64,000 nt of DNA from UBA1479 sp963976055. GTDB lineage: Bacteria > Pseudomonadota > Alphaproteobacteria > Rhodospirillales > Casp-alpha2. A program made the position numbers and the translations under genes. The stretch is taken from positions 434,001 through 498,000 of the forward strand of contig CAXBJB010000001.1 of assembly GCA_963976055.1 (NCBI GenBank), in the 5' to 3' direction. Below the pieces are notes generated by a model. The model worked only from the letters and a program-made list of their open reading frames with translations. It did not search any database and was not told where the DNA came from. Shown one piece after another: positions 34,116 to 43,108 of the stretch. Numbering within the stretch: position 1 is the first letter of the stretch; each line of letters starts with the position of its first letter.

Positions 34116-35693
34116 ATGCCCGAAGCGACCAAACACCCCCGGCCCGTCGTCCTGTGCATTCTGGACGGATGGGGCGACCGTGAAGCGGCCCCTGACAATG
34201 CCATTTCCCTGGCCAAGACGCCGACCTGGGACCGGCTTGTCGCCGAGTGTCCGCGCGCGCGTCTGGACGCCTCGGCCCAGGAAGTCGGCCTGCCCCAGGG
34301 GCAGATGGGCAATTCCGAGGTCGGGCACATGAACCTGGGTGCGGGGCGCATCGTCATGCAGGACCTACCGCGCATCGACGCGGCAGTGGCCGACGGCTCG
34401 CTCGGCAAGAACCCGGCGCTGACGCCCTTTATCGACAGTCTCAAGGTATCCGGCGGCGTCTGCCACCTGATCGGCCTGCTCAGCCCCGGCGGGGTGCACA
34501 GCCACCAGGACCACATGGTGGCCCTGGCCAAGGCCGTGGCCAAGGCGGGCGTGCCCGTCGTCGTCCATGCCTTCCTCGACGGCCGCGACACCCAGCCCAA
34601 GGGGGCGAAGGGTTACATGGGCCGGTTCCTCACCGACCTGGAGGCTTGCGACGGCGTGACCGTGGGCACGGTGACGGGGCGTTATTTCGCCATGGACCGG
34701 GACAAGCGCTGGGACCGCGTGTCCAAGGCTTATGACGTGATGGTCCGGGCCGAAGGCGTGGATACGGCCGACGATCCCGTGCGCGCGATCGAGGAGGCCT
34801 ATAACGTCGGTAAGACCGACGAATTCATGGAACCCTGCGTGATCGGCGATTATGCGGGGATGGCCGACGGCGACGGCTTGTTGTGCGCCAATTTCCGCGC
34901 CGACCGGGCGCGGGAGATTCTGTCCGCCCTGGTCGATCCGGCGTTCGACGGGTTCGAGCGGGCGAAGACGGTGGATTTCGCGGCGTGCCTGGGCATGGTG
35001 GAATATTCCAGCGATCTCAATGCCTTCCTGGCGGCCATGTTCCCTTCGGAAACCCTGTCGGGCATCCTGGGCGAGGTCGTCTCCAAGGCCAAAAAGACCC
35101 AGTTGCGCATCGCCGAGACGGAAAAATACGCCCATGTGACCTTTTTCCTGAATGGCGGGCGCGAGGACGTGTTCGATGGCGAAGAGCGCATCCTGGTGCC
35201 GTCGCCCAAGGTTGCGACCTACGACCTGCAGCCCGAAATGTCGGCGCCCAAGGTGACGGACGAGCTGGTCCGTGTGATCGGCGAGGACACGTTCGATCTG
35301 ATCGTGGTCAACTTCGCCAACGGCGACATGGTCGGCCATACGGGCATTCTCGAGGCCGCCATGAAGGCGGCGGAAACCATCGACGCGTCGCTGACCCGCC
35401 TGGAGAAAGCCGTGATCGACGCCGGCGGCGTCATGCTGGTCACCGCCGACCACGGCAATTGCGAGCAGATGGCCGACCCCAAGAACCGCGGCCCCCATAC
35501 GGCCCATACCCTGAACTTGGTACCGGCGTTGCTGGTCAACGCGCCGGGCTGGGTCAACGGTCTGCATGACGGGCGGCTGGCCGATGTGGCGCCGACGCTG
35601 CTGCAACTCATGGGCCTGGAACAGCCGGCGGAAATGACCGGCCGGTCGCTGATCGACGGCAGCGCGGCCGCGGCCCGCGCGGCGGCGGAGTAG
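34116..35693 (+). CDS. gpmI: 2,3-bisphosphoglycerate-independent phosphoglycerate mutase
   Basis: 525 aa; interconverts 3- and 2-phosphoglycerate using two Mn2+. Seen: VLCILDGWGDREAAPDNAI near residue 12, the nucleophile Ser in GNSEVGHMNLGAGR near 65, HAFLDGRDTQPKGAKGY near 151, and metal-ligand blocks FANGDMVGHTG near 400 and VTADHGNCEQM near 444. ATG at 34116 matches the family N-terminus; an in-frame ATG at 34050 would add 22 residues of no similarity. Confidence 0.95.
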   Translation: MPEATKHPRPVVLCILDGWGDREAAPDNAISLAKTPTWDRLVAECPRARLDASAQEVGLPQGQMGNSEVGHMNLGAGRIVMQDLPRIDAAVADGSLGKNPALTPFIDSLKVSGGVCHLIGLLSPGGVHSHQDHMVALAKAVAKAGVPVVVHAFLDGRDTQPKGAKGYMGRFLTDLEACDGVTVGTVTGRYFAMDRDKRWDRVSKAYDVMVRAEGVDTADDPVRAIEEAYNVGKTDEFMEPCVIGDYAGMADGDGLLCANFRADRAREILSALVDPAFDGFERAKTVDFAACLGMVEYSSDLNAFLAAMFPSETLSGILGEVVSKAKKTQLRIAETEKYAHVTFFLNGGREDVFDGEERILVPSPKVATYDLQPEMSAPKVTDELVRVIGEDTFDLIVVNFANGDMVGHTGILEAAMKAAETIDASLTRLEKAVIDAGGVMLVTADHGNCEQMADPKNRGPHTAHTLNLVPALLVNAPGWVNGLHDGRLADVAPTLLQLMGLEQPAEMTGRSLIDGSAAAARAAAE

Positions 35694-35702
35694 GCGGGGC
35701 CC

Positions 35703-36980
35703 TTGATCCGGCGCCGCCGGTCACCCTTTGGAATAGTGCTGACGGCGGCCCTGGCTGCCCAGATGCCGGCTCCCGCAGTTCTGGCCGACGACAAGCCCGC
35801 GGCCGGATCTCTCGACAAGGTTCAGCAGGAAATCAAGAAGGGCCGGGCGGAAAGCGAACGCCTGAAGGGGGCGGCCCAGGCGCTGGAGGCCGACCTCAAA
35901 AATCTGCAACACCGCTTGGTTTCTGCCGCCAAGGTCGTGCAGGACCGGGAACTTCGCGTCATTACCCTGGAGGCCAAGATTGCCGACCTGGTGCGCCAGG
36001 AAAAGGAAAAGCTGGCCCAGTTGGGCGCCAACCGCTCACAGCTGGCCGGTGTCCTGGTGGCGCTGCAGAAGATGGTTCAGTTCCCGCCCGAAGCCTTGCT
36101 GGCCATGCCGTCCAGCCCCGACGACCTGGTCCGCAGCGCGATCCTGCTGCGTGCCGTGGTGCCGGAAATTGACCGCCGGGCGACGCGCATCCGCCTGGAC
36201 CTGCAATCCCTGGCCGATACTCGGGAAAAGACCGCCGACGAGCGCCTGAACCTGAATTCGGCGGCCCAGGACCTGGACCGTCAACGCGCCGAAATCCGAC
36301 AGTTGATGGCCGACCGGCGGCGTCTTCTCGACAAGACCCTGGCCGAGGAACGCCGGGCCGCCGAGCGTGTCGCCCGTCTGGCCGCCAAGGCGGAGAACCT
36401 GAAAGACCTGATGGCTCGGCTGGAGGAACAGCGCGCGGCCGACGAGCGCCAAGCCGCGCGCGCCGAGGAGGAGGCCAAGACCAAGGCGAACGCCAAGGAA
36501 CAGGCCGACCGCGTGCGCGCCGAGGCCCAGCGTCAGGCCCGCGCCGCCGCCACAGTTTCGCCATCTGGATCCATCACAAGTCGTCGTGGCCGGTTGCCGT
36601 TGCCCGTGATCGGCGACCTGATCGGCCGTTACGGCGAGAACCTGCCGACGGGGCTTTCGCGCAAGGGTATCGACATCGCGGCCCGCAGCGGCGCCCAGGT
36701 TATCGCCACCTACGACGGAAAGATCGCGTTCGCGGGAAAATTCAGAGGTTATGGGCAATTATTGATTATCGATCACGGCGACGGATATCATACCCTGCTG
36801 GCCGGAATGGCCCGCATCGACATGGCCGTGGGTCAGCATGTTTCCACTGGTGAGCCCGTGGGCCTGATGGGGGCCGATGGGGGCGACCGGCCCGTTCTCT
36901 ACGTCGAACTGCGCCGCAAGGGACAACCGATTAATCCCTTGCCGTGGTTGGCGTCACGCAATGACAAGGTAAGCGGATGA
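35703..36980 (+). CDS. EnvC-like murein hydrolase activator with degenerate LytM domain
   Basis: 425 aa, TTG start at 35703 giving a signal peptide (RRSPFGIVLTAALAAQMPAP, cut after VLA near residue 28). Long coiled coils cover about 35-95 and 165-270. The C-terminal M23/LytM domain spans about 300-420. Its usual HxGxD metal site reads RKGIDIAA and the HTLYAHL-like site reads YHTLLAGM, so the zinc ligands are incomplete. This matches EnvC, which activates cell-division amidases instead of cutting murein. Its stop overlaps the ctpA start (ATGA). Confidence 0.85.
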   Translation: MIRRRRSPFGIVLTAALAAQMPAPAVLADDKPAAGSLDKVQQEIKKGRAESERLKGAAQALEADLKNLQHRLVSAAKVVQDRELRVITLEAKIADLVRQEKEKLAQLGANRSQLAGVLVALQKMVQFPPEALLAMPSSPDDLVRSAILLRAVVPEIDRRATRIRLDLQSLADTREKTADERLNLNSAAQDLDRQRAEIRQLMADRRRLLDKTLAEERRAAERVARLAAKAENLKDLMARLEEQRAADERQAARAEEEAKTKANAKEQADRVRAEAQRQARAAATVSPSGSITSRRGRLPLPVIGDLIGRYGENLPTGLSRKGIDIAARSGAQVIATYDGKIAFAGKFRGYGQLLIIDHGDGYHTLLAGMARIDMAVGQHVSTGEPVGLMGADGGDRPVLYVELRRKGQPINPLPWLASRNDKVSG

Positions 36981-38368
36981 CACATAGAATGATGAAGGTT
37001 GCGGGCATGCGGGCTTTGGCCGGTGCGGCGGTGCTGGGCGGATTGGCGTTTCTCGGCCATCCGGCGGTGGCGCAGGAACCGGCGGCAGCCCCGGCGGCGG
37101 ATGCCAAGAACTCGGAAGAGACCTACCGCCTGCTTAACCTGTTCGGCGATGTGTTCGAACGCATCCGCTCGCAATACGTGGATCAGCCCACGGACGAGCA
37201 GATGATCGAGGCGGCGATCACCGGCATGTTGCAGTCCCTGGACCCCCATTCCAGCTACATGAACGCCCGTACCTTCAAGGAAATGCAGGTCAACACGCGC
37301 GGTCAGTTCGGTGGCCTGGGCATCCAGGTGACCATGGAAAACGGCGTGGTGAAGGTGATTTCGCCCATCGACGACACACCGGCGGCCCGCGCCGGGGTCA
37401 AGCCGGGCGACCTGATTACCCATCTCGACAGTGAATCGATCCAGGGCCTGACCCTGTCGCAGGCGGTCGAAAAGATGCGCGGCAAGGTCGGCAGCGACAT
37501 CAAGCTGACCATCTTCCGTGCCGGCCAGGAACCCTTCGACGTTACCCTGACCCGGGCGATCATCAAGATCACCTCCGTGCGGTCGAACATGGAAGGCGAG
37601 GATATCGGCTACATCCGCATCACCTCGTTCAGCGAACAGACCAAGCAGGGCCTGGACAAGGCCATCGAGAAGATCAAGAAGGACGCCGGCGACAAGCTGA
37701 AGGGCTACATCCTCGACCTGCGCAACAACCCGGGCGGGTTGTTGGATCAGGCGATCGCCGTGTCCGATACCTTCCTGGACAAGGGCGAGATCGTCTCGAC
37801 CCGGTCGCGCGACCCCAACGACACGCAGCGCTTCAATGCGACCAAGGGCGACATGACCGAAGGCAAGCCGGTCGTCGTGCTGATCAACGGCGGGTCGGCC
37901 TCGGCCTCGGAAATCGTCGCCGGCGCGCTGCAGGATCACCGCCGTGCGGTGCTCATGGGCACCCGGTCATTCGGCAAGGGATCGGTGCAGACCATCGTGC
38001 CGTTGCAGGGGCACCGGGCCATGCGGCTGACCACAGCGCGCTACTACACGCCGTCGGGTGACAGCATCCAGGCCAAGGGCATCCACCCGGATATCGAGGT
38101 CAAGCCGTCGCGAATCGAAGAGATCGAAAGCCGCCCCGGCCGCCGCGAGGAGAACCTGCGGGGGGCTCTCGACAACGGCGAGCATGAAAAGGACGCCAAG
38201 GAAGCCGCCCCCCAGGCAAAACCGGACGCCAAGCCGGAAGCCGGGAAAACGGCGGAAAAAGAGGGTGACAAGAAGGCCGAGCCGGTCGATTACCAGCTTT
38301 TGCGGGCGGTCGACCTGTTGCGCGGCGTGGCCCTGTTCTCCGGTGCGTTGACCTCGTCAACCAATTGA
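36977..38368 (+). CDS. ctpA: Carboxy-terminal processing protease (S41)
   Basis: 463 aa. Signal peptide (GMRALAGAAVLGGLAFLGHP, cut after VAQ near residue 34). Tail-protease features: LDPHSSYMNARTFKEMQ near 85, a PDZ domain about 105-185 (GGLGIQVTMENG, AGVKPGDLI), LRNNPGGLLDQAI near 250, catalytic Ser in NGGSASASEIVAGALQDHRR near 315, and catalytic Lys in SFGKGSVQT near 340. The last ~70 residues are a Lys/Glu/Ala-rich tail. Pairing with the EnvC-like gene points to envelope remodelling. Confidence 0.93.
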   Translation: MTHRMMKVAGMRALAGAAVLGGLAFLGHPAVAQEPAAAPAADAKNSEETYRLLNLFGDVFERIRSQYVDQPTDEQMIEAAITGMLQSLDPHSSYMNARTFKEMQVNTRGQFGGLGIQVTMENGVVKVISPIDDTPAARAGVKPGDLITHLDSESIQGLTLSQAVEKMRGKVGSDIKLTIFRAGQEPFDVTLTRAIIKITSVRSNMEGEDIGYIRITSFSEQTKQGLDKAIEKIKKDAGDKLKGYILDLRNNPGGLLDQAIAVSDTFLDKGEIVSTRSRDPNDTQRFNATKGDMTEGKPVVVLINGGSASASEIVAGALQDHRRAVLMGTRSFGKGSVQTIVPLQGHRAMRLTTARYYTPSGDSIQAKGIHPDIEVKPSRIEEIESRPGRREENLRGALDNGEHEKDAKEAAPQAKPDAKPEAGKTAEKEGDKKAEPVDYQLLRAVDLLRGVALFSGALTSSTN

Positions 38369-38504
38369 GTACCCTGAATTTATTGGGGTGGACTTAAAAG
38401 CAGCGGCCAAGCCATGCATATCATGGCGGCCGGCCGTGTCTGCCGGTCTGATCCATGGGGAGCATTCCGTGGCGCAAACCGGCCTTGAGTGAACGGGTGA
38501 TCCG

Positions 38505-39956
38505 TTGAAATTGCCGTCGATCAAATTGCCGTCGATCAAGATGCCGTCGCTGAAACGCAAAAAGCGTGGCGACGACGATGAGGACGACGAGGAGGAATTC
38601 GATCTCGACGAAGGCGAGGACGATGACGACGACGCCTATGGCGATGACGACGACGATGAGGAGGAAGAGGGAAGTGCGTGGGAGCGCATGGATCCTCAGC
38701 GCAAGGTTCTCATTATCTCGGCCCTCGCCGGCGGCCTTCTCCTGACGTCGATCTTCGGCGGCGCCGCCTGGTTCCTGCTGGGCTCGTCCGAGCCGGAACC
38801 TGTCGCCGAGCGGCAGCGGCCCGACGGCTCCATCACCATTCCGACGGCCCAGACACCGGGCGGCGGCCTGACGCCTCCGGGTGAAACCGCAGCCCCCCCG
38901 GCGGGCGAGGCCGCCGCCGCGCCCGGCGCCACGGGTGCCGCCACGCCGGGCACGGCCACGGCGCCGGACCAAGTGGTCGGCGGCATTACGGCGTCGCAGG
39001 TCGCCCTGCAGAACGAAGGCACGGGCGGTCTGGCCGCCGCCACGGCGCCGGGCGGTGTTGGCCAGGATCCGGATCATGGGCGCGTCATCCCCTTCACCAC
39101 CGCCGAGGCCTATAAGGGGATCGCCTGGATCGAGGGCGTCGAGGCCCTGGCTCGGGTGCCGGACCTCGCCCTGGTGGAAAAGGGCCCCGACGGCCGCGAC
39201 ATGCCCATCGTCGCGCGCAACGGCACCCGCCCCATGGACGCCTACGCCCGGCCGGTCGCCGATGTGGACGCCAGCATTCCCCAGGTCGCGATCCTGATCC
39301 GCGGCATCGGCCTGTCGCGGTCTGCTTCGATTACCGCCATCAAATCCCTGCCGCCCGAGGTCAGCATGGTGATCTCGCCCTATGCCCGCGACCCTGGGGA
39401 TTGGGTGATCCGCGCGCGTCTGGCCGGGCACGAGGTGTTCATGGGCCTGCCCATGGAAAGCGCCAATTTCCCCTTCGAGGACGCCGGACCGCTTGCCCTG
39501 AACACCACCAAGCAGGTCGAAGAGAATATGCGGACGCTCAGGACGCTCATGGGCATGGTGCCCGGCTACGTCGGCTTTTTGGCGCGCTTCGGGTCCAAGT
39601 TCGGCGTCGCCGAGGGGCAACTCAAGCCGGTGTTCGAGGAGATCAAGGCGCGCGGTCTGATGTTCATCGATTCCGGCGAAAGCGGCAGCGGCGCCATGGC
39701 GCGGATCGCCGCCGAACTGTCCCTGCCCAAGGCAGTGGTCAACATCCAGTTGGACCGTACGCCGACCGAGGACGAGATCGCGTCCAAGCTCCTGCGCCTG
39801 GGCGCCCTGGCGCGCAGCCAGTCCGTCGCCGTGGGGATGGGCGATCCCTATCCCCATACCATCCGCGAGGTGAAGAACTGGCTGGCGGCCCAGCCACCGA
39901 CGAAGCTGCGTCTGGTGCCCGTCAGCGCCATCGCCGACCGTCAGATCGTGCAATAA
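38505..39956 (+). CDS. Divergent polysaccharide deacetylase family protein with acidic N-terminus
   Basis: 483 aa, TTG start. Four parts: KLPSIKLPSIKMPSLKRKKR (residues 2-21), three DNA repeats of 15 bp; an almost uninterrupted Asp/Glu tract about 22-57; a membrane segment near 68-92 (VLIISALAGGLLLTSIFGGA); and an Ala/Pro/Gly linker to about 185. The C-terminal domain (about 255-475) is of the divergent polysaccharide deacetylase (YibQ) family: ILIRGIGLSRSASITAI, GHEVFMGLPMES and GLMFIDSGESG. Often encoded after ctpA in alphaproteobacteria. Activity of the family is unproven. Confidence 0.85.
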   Translation: MKLPSIKLPSIKMPSLKRKKRGDDDEDDEEEFDLDEGEDDDDDAYGDDDDDEEEEGSAWERMDPQRKVLIISALAGGLLLTSIFGGAAWFLLGSSEPEPVAERQRPDGSITIPTAQTPGGGLTPPGETAAPPAGEAAAAPGATGAATPGTATAPDQVVGGITASQVALQNEGTGGLAAATAPGGVGQDPDHGRVIPFTTAEAYKGIAWIEGVEALARVPDLALVEKGPDGRDMPIVARNGTRPMDAYARPVADVDASIPQVAILIRGIGLSRSASITAIKSLPPEVSMVISPYARDPGDWVIRARLAGHEVFMGLPMESANFPFEDAGPLALNTTKQVEENMRTLRTLMGMVPGYVGFLARFGSKFGVAEGQLKPVFEEIKARGLMFIDSGESGSGAMARIAAELSLPKAVVNIQLDRTPTEDEIASKLLRLGALARSQSVAVGMGDPYPHTIREVKNWLAAQPPTKLRLVPVSAIADRQIVQ

Positions 39957-40000
39957 GCCGAAAGCCCCTGGGACCCCTTGTTCAACCGTGACCGCACCTC

Positions 40001-40516
40001 ATGACAGATCCTAACGACGACCCACGCCCGTATCGGCTTGGCGTCGGTGTCCTGTTGCTGAACGCCGACAGCCGTGTCTGGCTCGGCGAGCGCATCCGCC
40101 GCACCGGCCAGCAGATGGACTATCCCTGGCAACTGCCCCAGGGCGGTCTGGACGCGGGCGAGGACCCGCGCGATGCTGTGTTCCGCGAATTGGAAGAGGA
40201 AACCGGCACGGCCAAGGCGGAGATCATCGCCGAAACGCCGGACTGGCTGACCTACGACCTGCCTATCGACGTTCGCGACCGGGTCTGGAAAGGCCGGTTC
40301 CGCGGCCAGCGCCAGAAATGGTATGCGTTGCGGTTTCTGGGCGAAGACGGAGATTTTGACCTGAATACTCATCACAAGCCTGAATTTTCCCAGTGGCGTT
40401 GGGCACCCCTGACCGACCTGCCGGCCTTGGTGGTGCCGTTCAAACGGGGTCTCTACCATGATTTGCTGGCCGCCTTCGGCCATCTTGACGGCGACGTTGG
40501 GCCCAACAGCCGATGA
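40001..40516 (+). CDS. rppH: RNA pyrophosphohydrolase, Nudix family
   Basis: 171 aa; removes pyrophosphate from 5'-triphosphate RNA to start mRNA decay, or hydrolyses dinucleoside polyphosphates. The start region has RLGVGVLLLNADSRVWLGER near residue 10; the Nudix box is GGLDAGEDPRDAVFRELEEE with TG following (residues about 48-69), matching GX5EX7REUXEEXGU. Late block WKGRFRGQRQKWYALRF near 97 is typical of RppH/IalA. Its stop overlaps the next start. Confidence 0.93.
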   Translation: MTDPNDDPRPYRLGVGVLLLNADSRVWLGERIRRTGQQMDYPWQLPQGGLDAGEDPRDAVFRELEEETGTAKAEIIAETPDWLTYDLPIDVRDRVWKGRFRGQRQKWYALRFLGEDGDFDLNTHHKPEFSQWRWAPLTDLPALVVPFKRGLYHDLLAAFGHLDGDVGPNSR

Positions 40517-41490
40517 TGTACATGGAACTGCTGGGCGGGCTCGTCATCCTGATGGTTGCGGCCGAGGTCATGATCCGGGGAGCCGTGGGCCTGGCCCGTC
40601 TGTTCGGCCTGTCGCCGCTGTTGATCGGCATGACCGTCGTGGCGCTGGGTACTTCGGCGCCGGAACTGGTGGTCTCGTTGGATGCGGCGCTGTCCGGCAA
40701 CGCGGGCATCGCCACGGGCAACATCGTCGGTTCCAACATCGCCAACGTGCTGCTGATCGTCGGCGCGGCGGCGGTGATTTCCCCCATGACGCGGCGCAGC
40801 GACAAGCTGTACCGGGATGGCGGCCTTCTGGTCCTGTGCACGGCGCTGTTCGTCATGCTGTGCTGGGGCAGGGAACTGGGGCTGGCCCATGGTGTTCTGC
40901 TGTTGGTCATTTTCCTGGCCTTCCTGGGCAGCGCCTATTGGCGCGACATCAACGACCCCGGGGCTTCGGCCGAGCGCGTCGGCGAGGTCGAGGAAATTGG
41001 TGCGGTCCCGCAGAAATCCTGGATCGCCTGGGCGGCGACCCTGGGCGGGTTGGCTGGGATCGCCGTCGGTGCCGACCTGATGGTGAGCGGCGGGGTTGGG
41101 ATCGCGCGGTCCTTCGGCCTGGGTGAAGAGGTCATCGGCCTGACCCTGATCGCCATCGGCACGTCCCTGCCGGAACTGGCGGCATCGGTGGTCGCCGCCC
41201 GGCGCGGCCATGCCGACGTGGCCATCGGCAACGTCGTCGGATCCAACATGTTCAACATGCTGGGCATCGCGGGCGTGGTGTCCATGACGGCCCCCTTGCC
41301 GGTGTCGGTGTCGATGCTTGCCTTTGATTTGTGGGTCATGCTGGGAGCGGCCGTCCTGATCGTGCCGGCCATGATCGGTTGGACCGGCGTGTCCCGGACG
41401 GGCGGCGTGGCGCTTCTCGTGCTCTACGGCGGTTATTTGGCGGCCCAGGTTGTGGGGTTTCCGACATCCGTCGCCGGCATGATATTCTGA
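40513..41490 (+). CDS. Calcium/sodium (cation) antiporter of the CaCA family
   Basis: 325-aa membrane protein with about ten hydrophobic segments in two homologous halves. Each half holds an alpha-repeat: VALGTSAPELVVSLDAALSG then IATGNIVGSNIANVL (near 45-75), and AIGTSLPELAASVVAARRG then VAIGNVVGSNMFNML (near 215-250). These carry the ion-binding Glu/Asn residues of YrbG-type exchangers. Starts inside the rppH stop. The transported ions are inferred from family only. Confidence 0.9.
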   Translation: MMYMELLGGLVILMVAAEVMIRGAVGLARLFGLSPLLIGMTVVALGTSAPELVVSLDAALSGNAGIATGNIVGSNIANVLLIVGAAAVISPMTRRSDKLYRDGGLLVLCTALFVMLCWGRELGLAHGVLLLVIFLAFLGSAYWRDINDPGASAERVGEVEEIGAVPQKSWIAWAATLGGLAGIAVGADLMVSGGVGIARSFGLGEEVIGLTLIAIGTSLPELAASVVAARRGHADVAIGNVVGSNMFNMLGIAGVVSMTAPLPVSVSMLAFDLWVMLGAAVLIVPAMIGWTGVSRTGGVALLVLYGGYLAAQVVGFPTSVAGMIF

Positions 41491-41496
41491 CGTGCC

Positions 41497-42273
41497 ATGA
41501 CCGAGAACGATCCCGTCCAAGCCCCCGAAACCGCGCTGATCACCGGCGCAGCGCAGCGCATCGGCCGCGCCATGGCGTTGGATCTGGCCGATGCCGGCTG
41601 GCGCGTTGCCGTGCACTACAACGGCTCCCGCACCGCGGCGGAGGCCCTTGTTGCCGAGATCGCGGCCAAGGGCGCGCGCGCGGCGGCGGTTCAGGCCGAC
41701 CTTGCGGACGAGGACGCCACGGAAAACCTGATTCCCGCAGCGGCCGATGCTCTGGGGCCCGTGACCCTGCTGGTCAACAACGCCTCCCTGTTCGAACTGG
41801 ACATGCCGGACACGGTGACCCGGCAAAGCTGGGACGCCCATATGGGGATCAATCTGCGCGCGCCCTTCGTTCTGACCCAGGCCTTCGTCCGGCATCTGCC
41901 GAAGGGTGCCGAGGGCAACGTGGTCAACATCGTCGACCAGCGGGTCATGAACCTGCGCGGCGACTTCACCTCCTATACGCTGTCCAAATACGGGCTGTGG
42001 GGCCTGACCCAGATGCTGGCGCGGGCCCTGGCGCCCGATGTCCGGGTCAACGCCATCGGCCCCGGCCCGACCCTGCCGAGCCCCCGTCAGACCGACGATC
42101 AGTTCGCGGCGCAATGGCGGGCGACGCCGCTTGGGCGGCCCGTCGATCCCCTGGATATTTGCCGCGCCCTGCGCTTCATCCTTGACGCGCCGGCCTTTAC
42201 AGGCCAAATCATCGCCCTGGACAGCGGTCAGCACATGGGGGCCGCCTGGGACAATGCGCCCGCGCCCGAATAG
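41497..42273 (+). CDS. SDR oxidoreductase, pteridine reductase (FolM)-like
   Basis: 258-aa short-chain dehydrogenase. TALITGAAQRIGRAMALDLA near residue 13 is the NADP-binding turn in the pteridine-reductase style (TGAAxRIG); NNAS near 93; catalytic YTLSKYG near 160. The usual catalytic Ser position is in NIVDQRVMN, as in PTR1/FolM proteins where Asp replaces Ser. folB follows after 30 nt, supporting a role in dihydromonapterin/folate metabolism. Confidence 0.82.
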   Translation: MTENDPVQAPETALITGAAQRIGRAMALDLADAGWRVAVHYNGSRTAAEALVAEIAAKGARAAAVQADLADEDATENLIPAAADALGPVTLLVNNASLFELDMPDTVTRQSWDAHMGINLRAPFVLTQAFVRHLPKGAEGNVVNIVDQRVMNLRGDFTSYTLSKYGLWGLTQMLARALAPDVRVNAIGPGPTLPSPRQTDDQFAAQWRATPLGRPVDPLDICRALRFILDAPAFTGQIIALDSGQHMGAAWDNAPAPE

Positions 42274-42303
42274 GGCGGGCCGGCCAAGCCAACCGGGGAA
42301 CGG

Positions 42304-42723
42304 ATGACCGTCGACCAATACAAGGTTTCGGACACGGCCAAGATCGCCGACGCGCGGTCGCTGATCCGCCATGTCTTCGTGCGCAATCTGGTGTTGATGG
42401 CCAATGTCGGCATCCACTCCTTCGAGAAAACGGGGACCCAGCGCATCCGCCTGAACGTCGACTTGGCCGTGCGCGAGACGGAACAGCCGCCCGCCGACGA
42501 GATCAACCAGGTGGTTTGTTATGAAGAGATCACCGACGGCATCAAGGGCATCGTCGGGCGCGGTCACGTCAACCTGGTCGAGACCCTGGCCGAGGACATC
42601 GCGGCCATGTGCCTGGAAGACCCCCGCGTCCGTTCGGCCCGGGTGCGTGTCGAGAAACTGGACATTTTCGAAAACGCGGAGAGCGTCGGCGTCGAGATCG
42701 AGCGCTTCAACTCCCGGGCCTGA
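42304..42723 (+). CDS. folB: Dihydroneopterin aldolase
   Basis: 139 aa; splits dihydroneopterin to 6-hydroxymethyl-dihydropterin and glycolaldehyde. Seen: IRHVFVRNLVLMANVGIHSFE near residue 21 (quoted in part), VVCYEEITDGI near 72 (substrate-binding Tyr/Glu), VNLVETLAEDIAAMCL near 92 and VRVEKLDIFENAESVGVEIE near 113. The N-terminal ~20 residues are an extension. Last gene of this run; a 385-nt gap follows. Confidence 0.92.
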   Translation: MTVDQYKVSDTAKIADARSLIRHVFVRNLVLMANVGIHSFEKTGTQRIRLNVDLAVRETEQPPADEINQVVCYEEITDGIKGIVGRGHVNLVETLAEDIAAMCLEDPRVRSARVRVEKLDIFENAESVGVEIERFNSRA

Positions 42724-43108
42724 CGGCTATTTGAAAGCCTTCCTCTAAGTGCTTGAAATCGCGGCTTTGTGACCGACTCTCATCGGAGTTGTGCACAGGC
42801 CCTCGCATCGTTTCATATTTGTGTCCAGCCTGTTTCCGGAAATTTTCAATACCTTGAGTGCCTCCATCAGGGGGTTATTTTCTGTTATATTTCAATAACT
42901 TATATCAATGCCCAAATATTAGGCAAAGCGGAGGAATCCCGGGATTTTCTGGCTCCGAACCTGTGCGGGCGGGTTTTTCAACAGGTTTATCCACAAGAGT
43001 CGTGGATAGTTGCCCGTCGCGAATTTGGTCGGCCGGATATATCTTTCGGCATAGTATTGATTCATCACGGATTTCTCACCTCATGGGCGCTTCGAACGGG
43101 GATCATCG
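42724..43108. other. Non-coding gap with DnaA-box-like sites and an A/T-rich patch
   Basis: 385 nt between folB and uvrC. A perfect DnaA box TTATCCACA lies at 42987-42995, with near matches TTGTGCACA (42789-42797) and CTATCCACG on the minus strand (43009-43001). A markedly A/T-rich patch runs from about 42871 to 42925 in otherwise GC-rich DNA. The uvrC promoter is presumably here but was not identified. Origin function is possible but unproven. Confidence 0.5.
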
